Source: Heliocidaris erythrogramma
Lineage: Eukaryota > Echinodermata > Echinoidea > Camarodonta > Echinometridae
Assembly: GCA_025617745.1 (NCBI GenBank)
Contig: CM046870.1
Location: 30,399,927 to 30,463,926, forward strand
DNA length: 64,000 nucleotides
Direction of reading: 5' to 3'
The notes under the pieces were generated by a model. It ran no database searches, was not told where the DNA came from, and saw nothing but the letters and a program-made list of their open reading frames with translations. Position numbers and translations under genes: made by a program. Positions 48,601-59,035 of this stretch are shown here, piece after piece. Every line of letters begins with the position of its first letter. Within the stretch, counting starts at the first letter, position 1.

Positions 48601-51600
48601 CATCCAGTAAGAAGGGTATTGATTGATTGATTGATTGGTTGATTTAGTAGTTGGTTAGTTGATTGATATCATTGATTAAGCGCTTGATTGATTGATTGAG
48701 TGAGTGAGTGAGTGGTTGATTGATTAAGTGCTTGATTGATTGATTGAGTGAGTGAGTGATTGATTGAGTGGTTGATTGATTGATTGAGTGGTTGATTCAT
48801 TGAGTGTTTAATTGATTGACAGATTGATTAAGTGATTGATTTTAAGCCCGGCTCACAGGAGGCATTATTTCGATTGCATCAGTAGCTGTTCTAATCGAAC
48901 CTGTGAATGCAATTAACCCATTCGCCAATTATTAAAAGTATAGTTTGGACTATGCATTTGCAATCACGTTTTAAATGATATCATTCTTTCATGACGCGCA
49001 AAACACCGCACAGGTCACTGACGCGGTGTTTATAAGCAAATGACGTCTCTTGTGAGCCGAGCTTTTCATAAACCGATAGATTAATTCAGTGATTGATTGA
49101 TCGATTGATTGGTAAATTGAATGGTTAATTGATTGATCATTGTTTAATTGGTTGGTTGATTAATCGATCGATAGCATGTTGATATGAAAATACTGCCATT
49201 TCACTTCATTCTGAAAATCACATTTTTATCAAAGGATTTTCTAGTTTTAAAAATTGTCATTTTCACATATCCCTCGTTCAGGAGATCCTTCAGCACCACT
49301 TTAACAACTTCATCACCAAGGTCAACTTCCTCAACGAGGCTGACCCCGATTTCGCCTATGACGTCATCGAGAAGCTGTCCTTTGAGGTGTTCCTTGAAGG
49401 TGACGTCATCATCAAGGCGGGTAGCTTGGGTGGGGCCATGTACTTCATAGAGCACGGCACGGTGGAGGTGTGGGTGAACGACAGAATGGTTAACCGCCTC
49501 AGCGATGGTGATCACTTCGGCGGTAAGTAATTATGATAACCCGGTTCATATACATGTTTTTATCATTTTATCCTTATAGGCAATATTTATGCATTGAACA
49601 ACTGAATACAATAATTTACTTGTGACACTATCTTCAAACTTTCTAACTTCTAAAAATAGACCGCTTCGGTAATATATGCAAATTTTATACATACCTTTCA
49701 AACAAAGGTTGTTCTTGACAACCTGAAAGCTTGACGGACATAGCAACAAATAATGTATGCAAACTGGATTCCAAGCATTGAGGCTCATTTATAAAAAGCA
49801 GATTAATGGAATAGCTCATCACTAGGTGCTCAGCGAATATATGTGCATAAATTTGTAACATTACAGAAGCGGTCTATTAAGAATACATTCATTTTCATAA
49901 CAATGTTCGTAACTTTGTAAGTGTACTAGTAATTAATCGCTCTTTGAATTTTCTGGAACTTCCATAACTGCCTCGACTTTCGGTGAGGAAATGTTAACTT
50001 TTGTCCTATAATAATATAGGTTTTCCCTGTTAAATTCATCAAAACGGCCAAACTGATGCACAGTCGCTCGATTTAATTTGAATTAGAACTTTCATCAAGA
50101 TCAACATTCAATAGACCTGTTTACCAAGTTATTCAAATCTATGGATGTTTCTTTCCTGGGGACCTAGTAACGAGGTATTCCATTAACCTTTTATTAATGA
50201 ATGAACTACAATACTTGGAACCCAGTTTGTGTACATTACTTGTTGCTATGTCTGACAAGCTTTCAGGTTGTCAAGAGCAACCCTTGGTTTTAAAAGTATG
50301 CATAAAATTTGAATATATTTGTGAACAGGTATATTGGCTAAAAGAAGCATTCAATTTGATTTTTAGGGGAAGTGATCAAATACTTTCATCATGCATTTTG
50401 ATAGAATGAGAATTCAAATTAGAAGTTGACCGGAATATCCTAAAATATTGAGTTTTTGTGAGGATTTAATTTCCCTTTCACAAACGCGTACTAAATTTGA
50501 AAAATTGTTTGATGTACTATTCCCAACACAATCCCCAAATAAATTTTACAATTTACACTGAAATTTGGCCGGTAATGTGATAAATGCGAAAATGGTATAC
50601 CTGGCCTCCGAATTTCCTTCGGTGGAAGAACGGCACCACGCATGGAACTTTAAAGCCAAGTGGAACGTTACGCATCCATTGTTTTAGCTGTAGAACTCAC
50701 GCATACGTTTGCATAATTTTACACTCCACTTCTTTCCACTCCTATTTACAGCTCCCTGATTTAACAATGCACTCCTTCCCTTCGAATTTTCAAATTGTTT
50801 TTACATATATATACATGATAAGACTTAGAAACAATATCAAAAGTTATTTCAGTGTCACTAATCAAGAATAGATGATAATGATGAACAATGATACAAACAA
50901 ATAAAATCATGGAACAAAACAAGGTTGATAAACAAACGCTAGCGCCGCGGAACGATTTCTGACTATGAGCACCCCTCCTATTTCGGGGGCCCTTTGATCA
51001 TCAATATATATATTTACACTGCCGTAAACAGGGGGCACAAGGGGGCCATGCCCCCCCCCCCCCTATTCAGCCGCAAAAAAAAAGCGAGAGCGAAAAAGCG
51101 GGAGAAGTGAGAGAAAAAGGGTTAAAAAGGCGCTACAAGCCGTTATCTTTCTCTCAAAATTTGCAAAAACGTCAAAGTTTTCGCGCTTCGCGCAGGAAGG
51201 GGGAAATAACTCTCCTCTCCCTGCACCAACCTCTGTCACATACAGTGCAGTATTGCGGCCTAATAACTGAAAAGCAGTCATGGCGTCGAACTATAACTTT
51301 CCGCCTAAAAAAATTGTTTGCTACAAGCCGTTTTCTTTCTCTTAAATTTGCTAAAACGTCAGAGCTTTCGCGCTTCGCGCGGGAAGGGGAAACTCCCACT
51401 CCCTGCACCCGGGTAATTCCATAAATATGGGAGGCAATTTGTGACATTGTTAATGTCCCTTTTACATATGAAACCCACATGTTTGTGTGGCTCTGCCAGT
51501 ACAGACTCAAATAGTGCAGTCCGATTGTAAGGTGATTCTAAGCATGACAATGCAACATTATGCTTTGAGATCACTTTACAATCTCACTCCACTATTGGTG

Positions 51601-54600
51601 TTTTCATTATGAGCCATAAAAACATGTGGGTTTCATATGTAAAAGGAACACCAAAAATGTGACAAATTGGCTCCCTTGTTTATGGAATTACCCACCCATT
51701 CTTGTTAAAGTGCAGTATTACGTCCAAAATAACTGAAAAGCAGCCAGAACGTCGAACTAACATTCCGCCCAAAAAAAGGTGCTAAAACGTTAAAGCTTTC
51801 GCGCTTCGCGCGGGAAGGAGGGAAACTCCTCCTTCCTGCACCCACCCCTGTTACATACCGTGCAATATTGCTCCAAATAATTGAAAAGCAGTCGGTTCGT
51901 CGAACTATAACTTTCCGCCTAAAAGTTTGTTTGCTACAAGCCGTTATCTTTCTCTCAAATTTGCTAAAATGTCAGAGCTTTCGCGCTTCGCGCGAAAAGG
52001 GGGACCCCCTCCCTGCACCCATCCCTGTTGCAGTGCAGTATTACGCCCAAATAACTGAAAAGCAGTCCGGACGTCGAAATAACTTTCCGCCTAAAAAAGG
52101 TGCTACGAGCCGTTATCTTTCTCTCAAATTTGCTATAAAACGTCAGAGCTTTCGCGCTCCGAGCGGGAAGGGGGAAATTCCCCCCTTCCTGAATCCACCC
52201 CTGTTACATACAATGCAGTATTGCGTCCAAATAACTGTAAAGCAGTCCTGACCTCGAAATACCTTTTCCCCTAAAAAAAGGGGGTGCTACGAGCCGTTAT
52301 CTTTCTCTCAAATTTGCTATAAAACGTCAGAGCTTTCGCGCTTCGCACGGGAGGGGGGAAACTTCCCCCTCCCTGCACCCACCCCCTGGGGAGCACGCAC
52401 CAATTTCGCACTCTTCGCGTGCTCACAACCGCCCCCTAAAATGACATCCTGGCTGTGCGGTTGGATCCTTCACGTCTGGCCCCCCTCCAGTGGGTGTCGA
52501 TCCCGGGAGGGGGGCGGTAGGGGTATATATCCCCCCAAAATATGAGGTGGGGTGATGGCCTGTTAATGCACTAAAAATCTAGTTTTTGAAGGTTTGAAAT
52601 GCGAAAATTTTCGAAAGCTCGGTCGCTTTGCTCCCTCGCATAATTATCTTTCAGGATCTCGTAATTTCGCGCCCCCAGTAGGCCTATATTGTTCTTAAAT
52701 AGCTTAAAGGGTTCAAAATTTGAAAAAATAAAGATGTAATTGCTTTGCTCGATATATCATGTATGTGTCATATGACTCCTGCTAAATATTGCGCCCCCGA
52801 TGTAGGATAAAGTGTATAAAACAGCATTTGCAATCCCTAGATACGCCACTGGCTTCCCTCCATTGCCGGTCAACCCCCCCCCCCCCCCCTATTGAAAAAT
52901 CCTGGCTACGCCTGTGTATATATAGGGAATGGTCAACTTATAAATAAGATTAGACAAATAAAAAAGACACAATATGATGTGAAAGGCTACTCTGAATACG
53001 CTGTACATATATTTGAAACGATACAGAATATGAAAAGCTAAGGGGAGTCAGTAATTTTATTTTACACCCATATTAGATGACTAAACAATTTATATTTTAA
53101 AAATATTAAAATGTTTAATGACAAAAATGTGGAGATGCAAGAGTCACAAAAAAGGCAAAGCCAGGCTACTTTCTATACTTCTTCAACCTTTTTGAAAATC
53201 AATGAACATACTGCTAATTTGACTGCTTATTAATGAAAGGGAAAGTAAAACTGAGCAAGAATACGCACCCAGGTAGTCATAAATTAATTTGACTCACGCT
53301 TCGGATTCTTTAAATTGAACGACGATTAATTAATTTGGATGTCCAAAGCATATTTTTGCACGCTGGAAATTGAGTATGAAAACTAATATGATCCAAAGGA
53401 GTAAACGGGACGAGAAAATCGCTTGAATACGAGCGTTTGAAAATGAATTTGAAAGCTAATTTTGCGAATTTGACCGGGAAACCCTTTATTATAAACATCA
53501 TTTTCAGATAATTACTAAATAGCTTTCTTCACCTGCAAAATGTGACGCTCGGTCGCTGTCTGTAAATTTAGGTGGGGGCACAATCGCTCCTTGCTCACCT
53601 CCCCCTCCCCCTTTTTTTTTAAACCCTAGTGGTACACCCAACTGCACAACAACAACAAATCGTGCCACCCCCCCCCCCCCCCCCCCCCATTCAAATTTTC
53701 AACCCAAAAGGGATCTGGGAAATGTAATAGCGTCCCCCGCCCCGAATAATTAGTGAGCTTTCGAATGTGTGGACTTGAACGCGGTCCTAGATCTTCCCAG
53801 CTACAATGGACTGCTTTGTGTTAGCTGCATACCGCGCTTTGTGCAAGAACGGCTCACCCGTCCACTGGCTTCTCCCTCGTCCACTATTCAGATCGAGAAC
53901 GCGTCAAACATGGTTTTGCCGTCTTTTCTAAAACGTGAACCTCCTTCACCCATTGTTAGCCTCATGCTTCACCTACTTTGTATGCAGTCAACACAAAGCA
54001 CTCTATTGTCGCTGGGAGGATCTAGGACGGCGTTCTAGTTGACACATCCGAAAACTCATTAATATTGTGCCCCATCCCCTTTGGAGGATCTGAGAACCGT
54101 CCCTGCTGTAGGCTAAGCCGTCTATCTTTCGTACCATCTTTGCAGAGATATCACTGCTGATTGACGAGCGTCGAGTAGCATCCATCATCGCAGCGACAAC
54201 ATGTGATGTATTCTGTCTCTGTCGAGAAGACTTCAGTAAAGGTAAGATTACCCTTATATCGGCACTCTGTCAAGCAGAAGCATAACAAATACTTACTCCT
54301 TTACGGAAGCCTCGTCCCTCCTCATGTCATCCTCAAATATGAGAAACTGTTTTGGCCTACTACGCATCGAAAAAATAAGTAACGGGAGGAAAAGTCAATC
54401 CATAATGATACTATTGTTAATCCTGTCTGGGGACTGTGAATTAAATCCTGGCCCTATCAAACACCCATGTGGTACATGTGGAAAAGCAGTGGCCTAGAAC
54501 CACAGAGCTGTCTTTTGTGACCTTTGCCACTTATGGCAGCATATTAAATGTGTGAACATACCAGCAAAGGAATATAAAACCATGCAAGAAAATCCTGATT

Positions 54601-57600
54601 CTGATAGCTGGTTTTGTTGTAAATGTAAAGAAAAAAATGGATGTACAGTCTGTGACAAGCTAGTCCTAGATGATCACCCAGCCATTTGTTGTGACCACTG
54701 TGAACGATGGTACCATACCAGTTGCATGGGAGTCTCCCCAGATCATTATAAAAGACTCCAGAAGCAAGGACCAAATGTAACTTGAATATGCTACCTATGT
54801 GAGCTACCCAACTTCTCAGATTCCTTCTTCAATAACTCGACTTCCCTATCAGATGGCAACTCATTCTCATTACTCTCCGATGTCCCTGATGTCGACAACC
54901 TGAATCAAACCTACATTCCACGAAATCCAGCTGAACCTGTTAAACATGCTAAGGTAACACAAAGGCCCAAGAAACATAAGTTACTAATAGTAAACTGCCG
55001 TAGCCTGAGAAGTACCAGCAAGCAAGCAGAGTTACAGTCTTTGATTTTAGCAGAAAATGCAGACATAGTCCTTGGAACTGAAACGCATCTTGATGCCACC
55101 TTTCCTGAAAACACAGGCCTTCCACCTGGTTACAGCTCATACCGAACCGACTTTAGCCTCGGTTCTGGGGGGACAATCTTAGCATATAGGAGTGATCTCC
55201 TTATAGCTCCACCTAATAGCGAGAATAACACAGGCTCATGGGGAAAAATCCATCCAATTTCTTTACAAAGTAATGTCAGAGCAGTTCTATTTGTGAGATA
55301 ACCCACTGACCTATACACTAGCTACCGTGACACACATGATCAGCTGTGGAATGCATGACACTGGATTTTCTCATAATACATGCAAAGCATTTTTGTAGTC
55401 ATGTATATTCAAATGAAGATACTTTTACACTGTCATATAACCTACTTGTATCAAGATATTTGGTTCAGCTGTTTCTTCTGTTAAGCAGGATTTGGCATGC
55501 ACAAGTTGTTGTTTGGCCAGACAAAGATTTGTCAATTCTTCAAAGAAGTGATAAAGACTTACAGCTGCTCTTAGATATCACCTGTGCGAGACAAGGGGGT
55601 ACCAAGATGGCTGCCATTTTGCATTGGTGGCTTAAGTTGTACAATAGCTGTTCAATATGCAACATCATATCCATTGGTAAATGGACATGTACTCATATGA
55701 CATCAGTTTTTCAAAATGGCAGCCCTCATGGGAGAATATCTAGCAAGGAATCTGCAAACTTTAAAGAGATTATTCTCCATATTTGAGTAATTTTCCAGAT
55801 CAAAGGGGAAAAGCCCATATATATAGGATCCTTCTACCGAAACCCGAATTCAATTTCAGAACCACTACAAAGTCTTGAGGAGAACGTATCCACGATGACT
55901 TCGGGATCAAATTCCCAACCTTTCATCATACTGGGTGGGGACTTCAACTTACCAAGCATCAATTGGAACACAAACTCCTTACCTTCAAATCCTCAGTATG
56001 GGACTACTATTAACCAAAAATTTCTGGATATAGTTGAAAGCTTCAATCTTACGCAAGTAGTCAAGGAACCAACAAGATAGGGTAATATTCTCGATTTGTT
56101 ACTAACAACGTACCCAGACTACATTAGCAATGTGGCAACCATCCCAGGAATGAGTGACCACTTGGCAGTAACTGTAGAGTTCACCGTTGGTCTTAAATTT
56201 AATAAGAAGAAGCCAAGGAAAATTTATTTGTATAAGAAGGGGAACATGGACTTAGTTAAGGATAGAATAAGAGCCTTAGGAGATGATCACTTCAGCTCTG
56301 AAACATCCGTCGAGGAAAACTGGGGAAAACTCCGGGATACTATCCTTGATGCAATCGATCAGCACATTCCCTCTAAAACAGTCAGAGACGGGAAGCATGT
56401 ACCATGGATAACTCCACAAATTAAAAGGGGAATCAAAAAACGTAAGCGTCTTTTCAACAAAGCTAAAAAGACTGGTAAAGAAACTGACTGGTTAGCATTC
56501 CGGAAGCTACGTAATTCAATCAGAAGGGACTTAGACCGAGCACAAAATGAATACATCAGAGGTATACTCAACATGGATAACCTGCGGGCATCGCCAAAGA
56601 AATTTTGGTCATTCATCTCTCACAAGAGGAAAGACAGAATAGGAGTCCCACCCCTTCAATCAGAGAATGGTCTGGTCAGTGACACCCGCCTTAAAGCTGA
56701 AATCCTCAACAACCACTATGGCTCCATATTCACAAAGGATGATACAAGTAACGTCCAAGTCATGATGTCTAGCTCTTTTCCAACTATGCTAGACTATGAG
56801 ATCAGTGCATCTGGAGTCTTAAGGCTGTTAAAGGAACTCAACCCCTACAAGGCTAGTGGACCAGACAAAATCCCAACCTACATCCTGAAGGAATGTGCAG
56901 AAGAAATAGCCCCAGTTCTTACTAGAATTTTTAATCAATCTATCGACGAGGGCATAGTGCCCCATGACTGGCTATCTGCAAATGTCTGCCCAGTCCACAA
57001 AAAGGGAAATAGATCAGCCCCCATCAACTATAGGCCAATATCACTAACCTCGGTGGCATGCAAAACACTGGAGCATATCGTTGCACACAACATTATGAGG
57101 CACATAGATATGTATAAGATCCTGAAACCTTATCAGCATGGGTTCCTTAAACATCATTCGTGTGAATCCCAACTAATAAACACCTCGGAAGAGATCATGC
57201 ATCACCTTGACCAAGTCATGGGGGGCAAAATTGATGTCCTTGTTCTGGATTTTTCCAAGGCTTTTGACCTGGTATCGCACAAGAAACTTCTGATGAAACT
57301 TAACCATTATGGGGTTAGAGGGAAAACACTCAACTGGTTAAACGCCTGGCTAACGAATCGAACTCAAAAAGTAGCTATAGATGGGGAACTGTCCCATTCT
57401 ATCCCAGTCACCTCTGGAGTCCCGCAAGGAACCGTTCTCGGGCCCCTAATGTTCCTTCTATTCATAAATGACATCGGAGAGCTTATCGAGAACCAAACAA
57501 GCATAAAACTTTTTGCGGATGACTGCCTGCTGTTTCGCCCAATCCAAGCTGATCAAGACCAAATTCAATTACAGACTGATCTCAACAAGCTCAAATCATG

Positions 57601-58994
57601 GGCAGACATGTGGCAGATGAATTTTAACCCTACTAAATGTGAATGCTTACACATAACCAGGAGGAAAACGCCCAAGGTCTTCACTTACAATCTCATGGGA
57701 ACAGATTTGAAAACGGTTAATCAATGCCGTTACCTTGGTATCAACATTACAAATAATCTAACATGGAAAAGTCATATAGATAAAATATCAAATGATGCCA
57801 ACCGGATACTCGGAGTTTTCAAACGCAACCTCGCTAGATGTGATCAATCTGTGAAGAGAATAGCCTATCCTGCCCTCGTCAGACCAAAGCTAGAATATGC
57901 ATCTACTGTATGGGACCCCCATCAGTCAACCTCCATTCACAAATTGGAAATGGTCCAGCGCAGAGCTGCCAGATTTATCAAGAGAGACTACCATCGCACT
58001 TCCAGTGTCACAGCCATGCTTGAAGAATTGCAACTGACCCCACTTGAGCTGAGAAGACGTCACTGCCGACTAACCACACTCTATAAAACACTACATAACG
58101 AAAGTGCAGAAGACATCCCTCCCTACGTCAAAAAAGCCACCCGTCCAAGAGGAGATGACGACAACAGATTCACGCCCTTGCAGTGTAGAACCCAAGCATA
58201 TTTGCGTAGTTTCTGGCCACAAACCATTAAAAATTGGAATGCCCTGCCAATGCAAGTCAAAAGTATGTCATCCACCAAGAAATTCCAATCTTCCATTGAA
58301 GCTATTTAGTTCGAGTCCACAACACACACTTAGTCATATCTGGACGTGATGCTGATGACAGCGATGTCCGGTTAACATTCTGAAGGTTCTGAAGGTTCTG
58401 AAGGTACCAGAAACACCGACCTCGAGGGTCATACCTCCGTCACACTGAAAAGCTGATCTCAAACCGACCGATATAAAAAAAGTAATCGACGAAATATTGG
58501 CAAATCAGGGTAATGTAATTTTGTGTTCGGTTCATTGTATCGGGGTCGGTCGATCTAGTAAAGTGTGACTAAGGTATCATATTTTGCGCTGAATTTCCAA
58601 TACTACGTATAATGAAAATAATATTGATATGATGATGATGATAATGATGGTAATACTGGCGATGATGATGAAGAGACAATGATGATAGTGATGATGATGA
58701 TGGTGATGGTGATGATGATGAACGCAAAAGTCATTGTGATTGGGTTAGCATGTGTGCCCGCGTTAAAGGGCGACTGGCTAGAATGCTCCCCAGTGGAGTG
58801 CAGAAGGTGCATGCATTGTGTGCGGGCAAGCCTGAATCGGCCGATGACCGGGGTAATAATATATCTATAAAGCGCTTAGAAACATCGTAGATGTATAAAT
58901 ATATAAATCCAAATTATTATCAGATTATTACATGAGGTTGAGGATCAGGATGATGATGACAATGATGATTATGATGCTTATGATGATGATGCTT

Positions 58995-59035
<41 letters not shown>

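Noticed and set aside
53769-54038. Unknown 89-residue frame just upstream of HCN exon 10
   Set aside because: No homology recognised, no splice signals in phase with HCN, and a nearby poly-C run; a chance frame is more likely.
56096-58309. Host gene encoding a reverse-transcriptase-like protein
   Set aside because: The frame is continuous with the endonuclease and PHD segments of a LINE and ends in a CR1/L2-like short-repeat tail.
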